A stretch of DNA of 64,000 bases from Verrucomicrobiota bacterium. Its GTDB lineage: Bacteria > Verrucomicrobiota > Verrucomicrobiia > CAIQCK01. This document shows positions 1 to 10,479 of the stretch, piece after piece. Made by a program: the position numbers and the translations under genes. The notes below the pieces were generated by a model. That model saw nothing but the letters and a program-made list of their open reading frames with translations. It had not been told where the DNA came from and made no database searches. Position 1 is the first letter of the stretch, and each line of letters opens with the position of its first letter. Location of the stretch: contig JACRQF010000010.1 in assembly GCA_016222825.1 (NCBI GenBank), positions 744,001-808,000 of the forward strand, written 5' to 3'.

Positions 1-3000
1 GACGTAGGTGTTGTGGCGCTGGCCGGAGACATTCAAGGCCCCGCGCGTGTCGCTGCCATAAACGTTGACAACGCCGTGACCGTTGAAGCTCACCGTCAAC
101 AATCCGCCGCCGGTGTTCGTCGTGATCGCCGCGTTGATGTTCATCGGGTTGTCGGAGTTGTTGATGAAGAGCAACTCACCCGCCGCGCCGTTGATCGCGC
201 CCGCCGTCAGGAAGCCGTCGTTCGTCGCCGCGCCAATCGTCAGCCCGCCGGAGCCGGACGGCGCAAAGATGCCGCCCGCGCTGTTGACACCCAGCCGCAG
301 CGTCGCGCCGAGGTTGGTGATGGTCGTCGCCCCCGCGCCGTTGGCCAGGATCGAGTTCACCGTCGTCACCGGGCTTTCCAAGCCGTAGCTGCTCGCCACG
401 GTGCTGGTGAGCCGGATGTTCTGGTTGCTGCCATTGGTGATGTTGCCGCTGTCGGTCAGCGTGACGTAGCCGGTATAGTTCGTGATGATGAACGGCGTCG
501 GCTGCGTCGTGTCCACGGCCGCCCAATCCGTGCCGTTGACAGTTGCCCAGCCGCCCAGAATGCCCGTGGGGTTGTTGGTCGTCGTGGTTGTGATCTTGCC
601 GGCGCCGCCGGGCAGCGCGAAGTCAATGATGCCGTTGTTGAGCGTAGCGCTGCCGTTGCCGCCGGTGATGCGCGTCAACGCGCCGAGGTTGACCGTGATG
701 TCGCCGCTGTTGTTGCTCGCGACGATGCTGTTGTTGCCGGCCATGACCGTGAGGCCGTTGAAACTCTGGACCGCGGAGCCTGCCGCCGGGCCGTTGACAA
801 TCAGCGTGCCGCCGGTGGTGGTGCTCAGGTTCATCCAGCCCATCGAGAGCGTCGAGGCGGGATTGATGATGTCGGACGCCGCGCCGCCGGCGAAGTCGAG
901 CAGGAGCCTGCCGCTGTAGAGCATCGTGTTGGTGAAGCCGTTGGTCGCCATCAACGCCAGCGTGCCGCCGCCGTCCTTGACGAGCGTGCCACCGCCGAGG
1001 ATGCCGGCGTTGGCCTGGATGTCGCCCCGGCCGCCGATGAACAAGGTCCGGTTGGTGTCGCTAAAAACATTGCCGGCCAGGAAGAGCTTGCTGCCGTAGC
1101 GCGCGTTGATGCGGGACGTGTCCAGCAGCGTGATATCACCGCTGTTGGTGTTGATGCCGGAATAGTTCCGCAGCGCGCCGTCGCCGCCGAACGCCCCAAC
1201 GCCCCTGATGGCAATCGGGCGGGCGGCGGTGATGATACCACCGCTGAGTTGCAGCGACGCATTGCTGGCGATGATGGTGTTGGCCGTGGCGAGGGCATTG
1301 TCGCCACCGATCTGGAGCACGCCGTCGTTGACGTAGAAGACCGGGACGGTGTTGTCGCCGGTGAGCAGCAGGACACCGTTGCCGCTCTTGGAGAGGCTGG
1401 CGGGTGCGGTGAGGTTGTTCGTGACGGTGAAGAGGTTGCCGTTGTTGTTGATGTCGAGCGCGAAGTCGTAGCCCGCGCCGAGGTTCAGGCCCATCCCGTT
1501 GAAGTTGGTGACCGTCGTGCCGCGGATTTGCAGGCCGCCGCCGAGAACGTTCATCGTTTTGCCCGCGCCGCCGATGTTCTCCAGGCTGCCGATGCTCAGG
1601 ACTTGATTGCTGTAGATCGTCGTGTCGCCGCTGTAGGTGTTGTTGCCCACCAGCATCACGTAGCCCGGCATCACACCCGCCTCCAGGCCGATAATCAGGT
1701 TGGCGGCGCCGGCGGCGACGTTGGTGAGGGTGTCGTTGTTCAACACCGCCAGCCGTCCGTAGCCGCCGAGGCGGTAGTTCGTGCCATAAGGCGTGATGGA
1801 GCCGGAGAAGATGTAGGAACCGAGCGTGTTCGTCGAAGCCAGCGAGAGGTTCGTGCCCGCGCCGACGGTGAAGTCAATCGCCTCGGCGCTGTTGGCCGCC
1901 AGCGCGATCAGGCCGCCAGAGGAGGCGGTGTCAATCCGCCCGCTGTTGAGCCAGTCCATCACCGAGTTGTAAGCGCCCGTCGCCGCCAGGCCCGCGCCGG
2001 GGTTGATGGTGACGTTGCCGGAGGCGGGCATGGAGAAGGCGTTGGCGAAGACCAACATGCCGCCGTTGATGATCGTGCCGCCCGCATGGGTATTCGTGCC
2101 GCTCAACGTCAGCATCCCGACGCCCTGCTTGGTCAGCGCGCCGCCCGCAGCGTTCGGGCCGAGCGTGAACGCGCCAACGTCCACCGGCCGGGTGAAGCCA
2201 CCGCCGAGCACGTAGATGTTGAGCGCGTCGTTGGACTGGTAGCCGTAGCCGCGGCTGGTGATGAGAATGTTGGTGATCTGCTGGTAGGTGGGGCTGGCCG
2301 GATCGAGGTCCACCTGCGCGATGGCAGTCGCGCCGGTGCCGCTGCCGCCGCTGATCTGCACCATCGGCGCGCCGATGTAACCACTGCCGCCGTTGGCGAC
2401 GACGATGTTGGTCAAGCCGTAGCCCACCGGCGTCGAGAGGTTTTGCGAGACAACGATGGTGTAGTTGGTGGTGTCAATGGTCGCGCCGTTCTCGTAGATG
2501 TTCGCCGCCGAGAAGATGTTCGGCAGGAAGTTGGGCGCGTTGGTGTCGGCGCGGAGCGTGCCGCCGTTGAAGGTCAGCACGGCGGGGTTGATGGCCGAGC
2601 CGGGCACGCCGCCGATATTGCCGGACATCAGGCGGTTGGCCACCAGCACGCCGTTGCCGGAGAGGTTGACGAACGAGCCGGCGTTCGTAGCCACCCTCAC
2701 CACCTCGAAGGGACTGGTGTTTGCGCCGGCGGCGCTGTCGAGCACGCCGCCCATGACGTTCACCTGCGCGCTGCCCTCGAAGGCGCTGTAGGACACCGTG
2801 AACGTGCCGCCCAGTTCCTGGAACTGGCCGCCGTAGATGTTGAACACGCCGTTGGAGCCGCCGATGTTCACGCATGTGATCGCCGTCGCCGTCACCGTGC
2901 CACCCATGATGTCCATCACGCCGGAGCCGCCGTTGTAGGCGATCAGCGGCTCGACCGAGTTCATCACGCCGTCTGTGATGCGGTAGTAACCGTAGCCGCC

Positions 3001-6000
3001 CGCGGCGCGGCCGATGCCGAGCACCTCCGTGCTGCCGGGGTTGATCAGGTTGACCACGCCGCCAGTCTGGTAAACTGCGCCGTTTGCGCCGGCGCTGCCG
3101 ATGCCAATCCGGTTCGCTCGCACGCTGCCACCGAGATAGAGCACGGCCCGATCATCGGCGCTCGCGCCGACAAGGAAGTTGTTGGTGGCGCGGGTGGTGG
3201 CGCTGCTGAAGTCGGCCGCGCCGTTGATGAATATCGTGCCGCCGTTCATCACGAAGTTGACGTTGCTGCCGACGAACGCGTTGGTGCTGCCGGCCGCAAG
3301 GGTCACCGTCCCGCCGCGCTGCGTGTAGGGCGCGGCACTGGCGATGGTGTTGGTGCCGGTGAAGGTCACGTCGCCGGCATTGACGTAAAGGCGGTTGAAC
3401 GCGTTGCTGCCGCCAAACTGCACCGTGCCGTGGCCGTTGACCGTCACGGTGAGCGCGCCGGTGCCGTTGCTGATGACCGAGGAGTTGACCGCCAGTAGGT
3501 TAGGCGAGTTGTTGATGAAGACTAGTTCGCCTGCGGTGTTGGCGCCGCCACCAGCCGTCAGGACGCCGGGGTTCGCCGTGGAGCCGATCTGCAAGCCGCC
3601 GGAAGTTGGCGCGAGCAGGACGCCGGCGGTCTGGCCCAGGCGCAACGTCTGGCCGACAAGGTCAATCACCGCCGCCGCCGGGTTGGTGGCCGCCAGCGAA
3701 TTCACCGCCGTGACGGCCGCGCCCAGCGTAATGTCCGTGCCGCCGCTGGTGAGGCGGACGTTGGTGTTGCTGCCGTCGCTGATGTCGCCGGCGGCAACAT
3801 CGGCGTATCCGGTGTAGGCGACGAGCGCGTAGGGAACGCCGAGTGTGTTGGTGGCCACCGCCCAATCCGTGCCGCCAACGGTGACTAGGACGTTGTTGCT
3901 GCTGATGATGCCGGCGTAGCTGTTCGAGAACGTCGTGGTGATGCCGCCCGCGCCGCCGGGCAGCGTCAAGTCGAGCACGCCGCCACCGAGCGCACGGGTG
4001 ATCGGGCCAAGGTTCAGGAAGATGTCGCCGCCGTTGTTGACGGTGACGATCCGGTTGACGCCGGGGTTGATGGTGACGCTGGCAAAGCTCTGCGTGATCG
4101 CGCCAAGCGACGGCCCATTGACGGTCAGCGTGGCGCCCGTGGTGAGGCTGAACCCGGCCGCGCCGATGGTAAGCACGGAGCTGGGAGCCACGATGTTGCT
4201 GACGACGCTGCCGCCAGCGTTGAAGTCGAGTTGGAGCGGGCCGGCGTCAATGAACGTGTTCCCGTAAGCGTTGGTGACGAAGTTCCGCAGCGAGACCGTC
4301 GCGGCGCGCTCCTTGAGCATGCCGCCCGTGCCGTAGATGCCGCCGTTGACGAAAATGTCGCCGAACCCGGCGAAGGTCAGCAGGTAGCCGGCGTTGGTGA
4401 TCGGGCCGTTCAGATACAGCTCCGTGCCCGTGTTGGCCCGGATGCGCGCGGCGCTGGCCAGCACGATGGGGCCGGAGTTGGTGTTGATGCCGCTGACGTT
4501 GCGCAACGCGCCGTCCTTCAGCGTGAAGCCCGACGCGCCCGAACCATCGCCGTTAAGGACGATCAGCCGCGGGTCGGTGACGATGTCGCCGCCGATTTGC
4601 AGCGAGCCGCCGCTGAGGACGAGGTTGGAGACACCGGCCAGCGCGGAGCCGTTCGTGACCAGCAACGGCCCCGTGCCGACCGTGATCTGCCGCAGACCGG
4701 AATTGTCGCCGTCCAACACCAGCAAGCCGTTCCCATACTTCGCCAGCGTTCCGTCGCTGACGATGTTGGTGGCGATATGGACGACATTGCCGTCGTTGTT
4801 GATGTCCAGCCCGCCGTGGAAGCCGGAGCCGGCGGTGGAATTGGTCCAGTTGATGATGAGGCTGTCGAGGCTGCTGATCTGCGTTCCGCGGATTTGCAGC
4901 ACGCCACCGCTGAAGGTCAGCGCCGCGCCGCTGCCACCGATGGCCTCCAGGCTCCCGATGCTCAACGTGCCATTGGTCAGGATCGTGCCACCGGTGTAGT
5001 TGTTCGTGCCGTAGAGCATCAACGTGCCCGCGCCGCTCTTCAACAGCGGGCCGCCGCCGGTAATGGTGTTGGTGTTGAACAGGAACCCGCCGGCATCCAC
5101 GTTGAAGGCACCGCCGCCCGCGTTCAACGTCACCTGACGGTTGTCCAGACCCAGCATGCCCGACACGCGCAACGCGCCGCCGCCGCTCATGATCAGCCCG
5201 TTGCCCGCCGCGCCGAGGTTGTAGTCGTTGGTGATGTAGAGCGTGCCGGAGTTGATGGCGATGTCGCCGATGAAGCTGTTGTTGGCGGCCAGCAACACCG
5301 TGCTCTGGGCATTGCCGCCCACGGGACCGATGACGACGTTGGTGGCGCCGCCGATGACCGGCTGGTAAATCAGATAGCCGCTTCCGCCGCCAAGCCGGAC
5401 GGTGGAGTCGGCCCAGGCGACCGCGCCCGTGTAGGTCACGCCGCTGCCCACCGCCGCGCCGAGAAACGCGTTGCTCAGATTCGGCAGGTTGAACGTGAGG
5501 CTGTTGGTGGTGTTGGCGGCCAGCACCACCGCGCCCGTGACTGTCCCCACCGAGCGCGCGTCGAGCCAGTTCAGGAACGACTGGTCCAGCGCCACGGTCG
5601 GGCCGATGCCGCCGCCGGCCTCCACGACGACCGCCCCCAGACCGCTGTTGAGGACGTTGGTGGAGCCGAGCAACAACGCGCCGGCCCGGACGACCGTCGC
5701 GCCGGCGTAGGAGTTGGTGGCCAGCAACATCAAATTACCGCTGCCGAGCTTGGTCAGCCCGCCGTCGGTGGCGTTCGCGCCGAGGCTGAAGGCGCCGAGT
5801 TGCGCCGGCTGGATGACGCCGCCGCCTTGCAGCGTGACGCTGAGCGCGTCGTTGGGCAGATAGCCCGAACCGGCGCTGGTGATGAGAATGTTCGTGACCT
5901 GCTGATACGTCGGGCTGCCGGGCGTGAGGTCCACCTGCGCGATGGCGGTCGCACCAGTGCCGGAGCCGCCGCCGATCATCACGACGGGCGCGCCGATGTA

Positions 6001-9000
6001 ACCGACGCCGCCGGAAGTGACGGCGATGTTGGTCAAGCCGTAGCCGACCGCGCCGGAAAGCGGCTGCGCGATGGTGATGTTGTTGGTGCCGCTGTCAATG
6101 TTCGCGCCGCCATCGTAGATGACCGCACCGAGGAGGACGTTCGGCATGAAGCTGCCGCTGAGCGCCGTGTTGGAGGCGGCCACCAAAGTGCCGCCGTCAA
6201 AGTTGAACAGCGTTATGCCGGCCTGCGTCGCTGTGATCTGGTTGGCAATGAGCGTGCCTCCGCTCAAAACGTTCACGACACCGGTGCCGCCGACCGTGCG
6301 GTTCAACTGCAATGGCTGGCCCGTGGTCAACGCCGAGTTCACGATGCCCGTGCCGCCGACATTGAGCATGCCGAAACCCGCCCGGCCGTCCCAGTTCATC
6401 GCCATGGGCTGGACCCGGCCGCCTTCAAACCGGCCGCCAAACACGTTCACCACGCCCGCGCCGCCGTAGGAACGCCCGATCATCACATAGTTCGTGAAAC
6501 CGGCGTAGCCGCCATACTGATCGAAGACGCCATAAGAGCCTGTGCCGCCAAAGCTGATCTGAATGCGCTGGGCGCGCAGCTCGCCGTCGGTCAACAGGTA
6601 GTAACCGTAGCTGCGGTCGCCCGTGCCGAGGTTGAAGTTAGCGTCGTTGTCGGAGCCTGTCGTGGTGATGTAAACCACGCCGCCCGTCTGGATGACCGCG
6701 CCCGCCGCGCCGGCATCCACGCCCAAACGCAACCCCGTCCGCGTCTGGCCAATCGTGAAGCTGCCGCCGACGTTCATCACCGCCCGCGAACCAGCGGTGG
6801 CGCCCACGCGCACCTCATTGGTCGTGAACATCGTGCCGTTGACGTTCAACACGCCACCGCCATCAACAAACAGCGTGCCGTTGCTGAACGCGTTGACGCT
6901 GCCCGACGCGAACGTGACCGAGCCGGCGCGGATCCCCAGCGGCGTGGGGCCGGTGATGGCGTTGTTGCCGGTGAACGTGACATTGCCGGCGTTGACAAAC
7001 ATCTGGTTGAACCGGTTGTCGCCGTTGAACGCCACCGAGCCGGGGCCGTTGACCGTGACCGTGACGAGGCCGGTGCCGTTGCTGACAACCGACGCGTTGA
7101 CGGTGAGCGGCGCGGTGAAGTTGTTGTTGATGAGCGCCAGCTCGCCAGCCGTGTTGGTCGCGCCGCCGGCGGTCAGGAAGCCGTCGTTCGGCGTCGCACC
7201 AAGCAGCAGGCCGCCGGCCGTGGGCGTCACCAGCACGCCGCCCATCTGCCCCATCCGCAGCATCTGGCCGTCGAAGCGGTTCGTCACCACCGCCGTCGTG
7301 TCGGCCGCGAGCAACGAGCTGATCGCCGTCACCCCCGCACCCAACGCAAGGTCGCCGCCGGGGCCGTCGGTGATGCGAACGTTCGAGTTGCTGTCGCTGC
7401 CGATGCTGCCGGCGGACTGAACGTCGGTGTAGCCCGTGTAGGCGACGATCTTGTAAGGCACGCCGAGCGTGTTGGTGGCCACCGCCCAATCCGCGCCGCC
7501 GACCGTCAACAACACGTTGTTACTGCCGATTATGCCCGCGTGATTGTTGGAAAGCGAACTGACGATGCCCAGCGAGCCGCCCGGCAGCGTCAGGTCGAGG
7601 ACGCCGCCACCAACCGCGCGCGTGATCGTGCCCAGACTGAGCAGGATGTCGCCGCCGTTGTTTTGCGCGACGATCCGGTTGTTACCGGCGTTGACAACCA
7701 CGCCGGCCAAAAGTTGCGTGATCGGCACGGTGGCGGAGCCGTTGACGAAGAACGTCCCGCCGGTGGTGGTGCTGAGGCTGTTCGTGCCGAGGAACAGCAA
7801 CGAGGTCGGGGCGATGACGTTGGTGCGGTAGCTCCCGCCGGCGTTGTAGTCGAGCTTGAGCGTGCCGGCCTCGACAAACGTGTTGCCGTAGTTGTTGGTG
7901 GCGAAGTTCTCCAGCGTCAGCGTGCCGGGCCGGTCCTTCAGCACGCCGCCGCTGCCGAGGATGTTTGTTCGGAAGATGATGTCGCCGAACGCGCCGATGC
8001 TGAGCAGGTTGGCGTAGTTGGAAACCACGCCCGCCTGCACCAGCGTGCTGCCCAACTCGCCGCTGATGCGCGCCCCGCCCGTGCCGATGAGGATGGGCGC
8101 GTTGTTGGTGAGCGCGTCGGAGACCAGCCGCAACGCGCCGCCGTAGCCGCCAACGCCCGCCCCGTAGAGGATGATCTTCTGGTTCGCGGCCATGTTGGTG
8201 GTGTCCAGTTGGAGGGCCGCGCCGTTGAAGACCACGTTGCTGCCGTTGGCTAATCCAAGCGGGCTGGTGACCCGCACCAAGCCGCCGGTGATCCAAAGGC
8301 TTCCCGCTAGGCCGTTGCTGCCGCTGATGATAAGCGTGCCGTTGCCAAGCTTGGTCATGTTGCCGGGGCCGGTCATGTTGTTGCTGAGGGTGAAGACGTT
8401 GCCGTTGTTGTTGATGTCGAGGCCGCCGTTGAAGCCAAGCCCCGCGGATCTGTTGGTCCAGTTGACCACGAGGTCGCCCAGATTGGTCATGGCCGTGCCC
8501 CGCACCTGGAGCACGCCGCCGCTGAAGGTCAGGAGCGACCCCGCGCCGCCGATGTTGGCCGCGCTAAAGATGCTGAGAGTGGCGTTGCTGTTGATAATGG
8601 TGTTGGTGACGCCGTTGATGCCGCTGTAGGTGTTGTCGCCGTCCAGCCAGACCGTGCCGGGCTGCGCCAACGCGCCCGCCGGCTTGCCGATCACGAGCGT
8701 CGCCGCGGTGCTGCCGCCGGAACCGAAGTTGGTCAGCGTCGTGTTGTTGGTGATAATCAACACACCACCGCCGCCGCCCAACAAATAGGTCTGGCCGCCG
8801 TAAGGCGTGAGCGCGCCGTTGAACTGCACATTGGAATTGGTGAACGCGTAGTTCGGCAGCCCGGGCAGCATGGAGACGTTGAAGGCCGCGCCCAGCGAGA
8901 AGTTGGAGAACCCCGCCGCGTTGAGGTCCACGCGGTCGTTGATGTTGAACGGTGTCAGCGCCAGCACGCCGCGGGAGTTGTCAGTGTCCACGAGGCCCAG

Positions 9001-10479
9001 ATCCAGCGCGCTCTGCATGTTCGTGAAACCGAACTGCACGACGCCGGCGGGATTGACGACAACCAGCCCGTTCGGCGACATGGCGGCGGTGCTGTCGAAC
9101 TGGAGCACGCCGTTGCTAACAATCGTGCCGCCGCTGTGCGTGTCGCTGCCGTTCAGCGTCAGCAGGCTCGTGCCGAGTTTGACCATCCGGCCCGTGCCAG
9201 AAATGCTGCCGCCGATGGCTATCGGCCCGGCGGTGGCGTTGATGAAGTTGCTTGCGCCATTGAGCGTGACCGGGCCGTTCCAGAACGCCAGACCGAAGCC
9301 GTTCACACCGAGCGTGCCGCCGCGCATGTCCAGCGCGTTGGTAAAGGTCAGCGTGTTCCAAGTGTCGAGCACGCCGCCTGTGAAGACCTGCGCCACCAAC
9401 ACCCCACGCAAGTTGGGCGCGCCCTGCAAAGTAAGCGTGCCGCCGTTGACAACCAGCGCGGGCATGTTGGTGAACACGGTCGTGCCGGTCATGCTGACCT
9501 GGTTGCCGCCGACCTTGAACAGCCGGTAGCCGCCGCCGTCCACCGTGTTGAGAAAGTCAATCCGTCCGCCTCCAGTCTGGCCGATGGCTGAGTCCGCGCC
9601 CAGCAGCACGTTGCGCAGGCCTTGGCCGATCAGGCTGCCGCCGCTGTTGAACACAATGCCCGTGTTGGGGCCGAGGCCCATGCCGCTGATGAACACCGTC
9701 TTGGCGTTCATCTGGTTGTAAGCAAGGCTCTGCCCGTTCAGGTCCAACGCCGCGTTCGAATAGACCTGGATCTGATAGAAGCCCGCCGCGTTGCCCAGCG
9801 CGTTGGAGTTGCCCAGGCGGAGAATGCCGTTGCTCAGGACGGTGCCGCCCGTGTAGTTGTTGCTCATCGCCAGCAACGTCGTGAAATTGCCATCCATGAT
9901 CAGCCCGCCACTGCCGCTGACGCTGTTGCTGAAGATCAGCGCGGAGCCGGTGGGAACGGGTGTGCCGCCACCCGTGCCGGTGAGGAAGAGGTTGGTAGCG
10001 AGGATGACCCTGCCCAGGATGGAGTTCGTGGCCCGGCTGTTCTGCGTGATCTGCGGCAGGCCGTTGGCGCCCAGGGAGAACACAAAATTGCTGACGCTGT
10101 TGGCTTGGTTTGCCGTCGTGAGGAAGATGTTGTAGTTGCTGTTGAAGACCAGTTGGTTCAAGAAGAAATTGCTGAGGCCGCCGGCGCCCAGGTCGTTCGT
10201 GCTGAAGATCGCCCGCGGGTTGTTGAAGCTGATGATGTAGTTGGTGCTGCCGCCGCTGGCCGGCGCGCTGCCGTTCCAAGACGCGCCCAGGCTCCAGAAA
10301 CCGTTGTTGGTGTTCTGGTAGGTCTGCGCCGTCGCGCCCAACGACGCCCACAGCCATGCCGCCGTCAAGAGACACCTCACCCCTGCAAGACCGCGCCGCA
10401 TGTTTGCGCGTCGTGCCAGACCGCTCCACATGCTTCCGTCACTTGTCCGGGTGACATCCACCTGATTGTTCGTCCTCAT
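1..10479 (-). CDS. Giant autotransporter-associated beta-strand repeat protein, 3' end beyond left edge
   Basis: The minus frame from ATG at 10479 stays open to base 1, giving at least 3,493 residues with no stop in the window. An AAGG Shine-Dalgarno lies 8-9 nt upstream. Met27 (10401) begins a good signal peptide (charged start, Leu/Ala core, ending ATAQ), so it is an alternative start. The mature protein is almost entirely Gly/Asn/Thr/Ser-rich beta-helix sequence, with phrases such as NTYSG, TLTNGG and GGTLVKDG typical of passenger-associated beta-strand repeats. On top of the short repeats it contains modules of about 1,110-1,210 residues: landmark segments recur near 205, 3556 and 7171, and near 522, 3861 and 7485. 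A GGSGYIGAP segment occurs near 2370 and 5990. It is probably a surface or extracellular adhesin or matrix protein. Its C-terminal anchor lies outside the window. Confidence 0.88.
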   Translation of the reverse strand, partial: MRTNNQVDVTRTSDGSMWSGLARRANMRRGLAGVRCLLTAAWLWASLGATAQTYQNTNNGFWSLGASWNGSAPASGGSTNYIISFNNPRAIFSTNDLGAGGLSNFFLNQLVFNSNYNIFLTTANQANSVSNFVFSLGANGLPQITQNSRATNSILGRVILATNLFLTGTGGGTPVPTGSALIFSNSVSGSGGLIMDGNFTTLLAMSNNYTGGTVLSNGILRLGNSNALGNAAGFYQIQVYSNAALDLNGQSLAYNQMNAKTVFISGMGLGPNTGIVFNSGGSLIGQGLRNVLLGADSAIGQTGGGRIDFLNTVDGGGYRLFKVGGNQVSMTGTTVFTNMPALVVNGGTLTLQGAPNLRGVLVAQVFTGGVLDTWNTLTFTNALDMRGGTLGVNGFGLAFWNGPVTLNGASNFINATAGPIAIGGSISGTGRMVKLGTSLLTLNGSDTHSGGTIVSNGVLQFDSTAAMSPNGLVVVNPAGVVQFGFTNMQSALDLGLVDTDNSRGVLALTPFNINDRVDLNAAGFSNFSLGAAFNVSMLPGLPNYAFTNSNVQFNGALTPYGGQTYLLGGGGGVLIITNNTTLTNFGSGGSTAATLVIGKPAGALAQPGTVWLDGDNTYSGINGVTNTIINSNATLSIFSAANIGGAGSLLTFSGGVLQVRGTAMTNLGDLVVNWTNRSAGLGFNGGLDINNNGNVFTLSNNMTGPGNMTKLGNGTLIISGSNGLAGSLWITGGLVRVTSPLGLANGSNVVFNGAALQLDTTNMAANQKIILYGAGVGGYGGALRLVSDALTNNAPILIGTGGARISGELGSTLVQAGVVSNYANLLSIGAFGDIIFRTNILGSGGVLKDRPGTLTLENFATNNYGNTFVEAGTLKLDYNAGGSYRTNVIAPTSLLFLGTNSLSTTTGGTFFVNGSATVPITQLLAGVVVNAGNNRIVAQNNGGDILLSLGTITRAVGGGVLDLTLPGGSLGIVSSLSNNHAGIIGSNNVLLTVGGADWAVATNTLGVPYKIVAYTGYTDVQSAGSIGSDSNSNVRITDGPGGDLALGAGVTAISSLLAADTTAVVTNRFDGQMLRMGQMGGVLVTPTAGGLLLGATPNDGFLTAGGATNTAGELALINNNFTAPLTVNASVVSNGTGLVTVTVNGPGSVAFNGDNRFNQMFVNAGNVTFTGNNAITGPTPLGIRAGSVTFASGSVNAFSNGTLFVDGGGVLNVNGTMFTTNEVRVGATAGSRAVMNVGGSFTIGQTRTGLRLGVDAGAAGAVIQTGGVVYITTTGSDNDANFNLGTGDRSYGYYLLTDGELRAQRIQISFGGTGSYGVFDQYGGYAGFTNYVMIGRSYGGAGVVNVFGGRFEGGRVQPMAMNWDGRAGFGMLNVGGTGIVNSALTTGQPLQLNRTVGGTGVVNVLSGGTLIANQITATQAGITLFNFDGGTLVAASNTALSGSFMPNVLLGAVIYDGGANIDSGTNNITIAQPLSGAVGYGLTNIAVTSGGVGYIGAPVVMIGGGSGTGATAIAQVDLTPGSPTYQQVTNILITSAGSGYLPNDALSVTLQGGGVIQPAQLGAFSLGANATDGGLTKLGSGNLMLLATNSYAGATVVRAGALLLGSTNVLNSGLGAVVVEAGGGIGPTVALDQSFLNWLDARSVGTVTGAVVLAANTTNSLTFNLPNLSNAFLGAAVGSGVTYTGAVAWADSTVRLGGGSGYLIYQPVIGGATNVVIGPVGGNAQSTVLLAANNSFIGDIAINSGTLYITNDYNLGAAGNGLIMSGGGALRVSGMLGLDNRQVTLNAGGGAFNVDAGGFLFNTNTITGGGPLLKSGAGTLMLYGTNNYTGGTILTNGTLSIGSLEAIGGSGAALTFSGGVLQIRGTQISSLDSLIINWTNSTAGSGFHGGLDINNDGNVVHIATNIVSDGTLAKYGNGLLVLDGDNSGLRQITVGTGPLLVTNGSALAGVSNLVLSGGSLQIGGDIVTDPRLIVLNGDGSGASGFTLKDGALRNVSGINTNSGPIVLASAARIRANTGTELYLNGPITNAGYLLTFAGFGDIFVNGGIYGTGGMLKERAATVSLRNFVTNAYGNTFIDAGPLQLDFNAGGSVVSNIVAPSSVLTIGAAGFSLTTGATLTVNGPSLGAITQSFASVTINPGVNRIVTVNNGGDIFLNLGPITRALGGGVLDLTLPGGAGGITTTFSNSYAGIISSNNVLVTVGGTDWAVATNTLGVPYALVAYTGYADVAAGDISDGSNTNVRLTSGGTDITLGAAVTAVNSLAATNPAAAVIDLVGQTLRLGQTAGVLLAPTSGGLQIGSTANPGVLTAGGGANTAGELVFINNSPNLLAVNSSVISNGTGALTVTVNGHGTVQFGGSNAFNRLYVNAGDVTFTGTNTIASAAPYTQRGGTVTLAAGSTNAFVGSNVNFVMNGGTIFINGAADFSSATTRATNNFLVGASADDRAVLYLGGSVRANRIGIGSAGANGAVYQTGGVVNLINPGSTEVLGIGRAAGGYGYYRITDGVMNSVEPLIAYNGGSGVMDIMGGTVTATAITCVNIGGSNGVFNIYGGQFQELGGTFTVSYSAFEGSAQVNVMGGVLDSAAGANTSPFEVVRVATNAGSFVNLSGNGVLVANRLMSGNIGGVPGSAINPAVLTFNGGTLRADTNAPNFLPNIFSAANIYENGATIDTTNYTIVVSQNLSTPVGYGLTNIVVANGGSGYIGAPMVQISGGSGTGATAIAQVDLDPASPTYQQITNILITSRGYGYQSNDALNIYVLGGGFTRPVDVGAFTLGPNAAGGALTKQGVGMLTLSGTNTHAGGTIINGGMLVFANAFSMPASGNVTINPGAGLAATGAYNSVMDWLNSGRIDTASSGGLIALAANSAEAIDFTVGAGTNLSLASTNTLGSYIFSGSITPYGTNYRLGGYGRLAVLNNDTLTNVAAGAANLIIGLEAGVMPGYVMLVGNNTYSGDTTIYSNQVLSIGSLENIGGAGKTMNVLGGGLQIRGTTVTNFNGMGLNLGAGYDFALDINNNGNLFTVTNNLTAPASLSKSGNGVLLLTGDNTVPVFYVNDGVLQIGGDNALATANTIIASNASLQLSGGIITAARPIAIRGVGAFGGDGALRNYSGINTNSGDITLLDTSRINARYGSKLFLAGNVFSDTNRTLFIGGRGDIQANAGILGGGTLVKDGGGTLALMATNGFTNTMLYSGRLLLDFAGGAASDIINPASTLSMGWMNLSTTTGGTLIVNGPAAGSAVQSFNGLTVMAGNNSIVASNNSGDITVNLGALTRITGGNGSATLNNGIIDFALPGGAGKITTTTTNNPTGILGGWATVNGTDWAAVDTTQPTPFIITNYTGYVTLTDSGNITNGSNQNIRLTSTVASSYGLESPVTTVNSILANGAGATTITNLGATLRLGVNSAGGIFAPSGSGGLTIGAATNDGFLTAGAINGAAGELLFINNSDNPMNINAAITTNTGGGLLTVSFNGHGVVNVYGSDTRGALNVSGQRHNTYV

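Noticed and set aside
13..8253. Long plus-strand open frames of 1,161 codons (13-3498) and 1,340 codons (4231-8253)
   Set aside because: They lie exactly opposite the minus-strand beta-repeat gene. Their products are Arg/Val/Ala/Gln-rich with no domain, while the minus frame gives a coherent signal peptide and Gly/Asn-rich repeats. Codon bias of the real gene (few TTA, CTA and TCA complements) leaves the antisense frame open.
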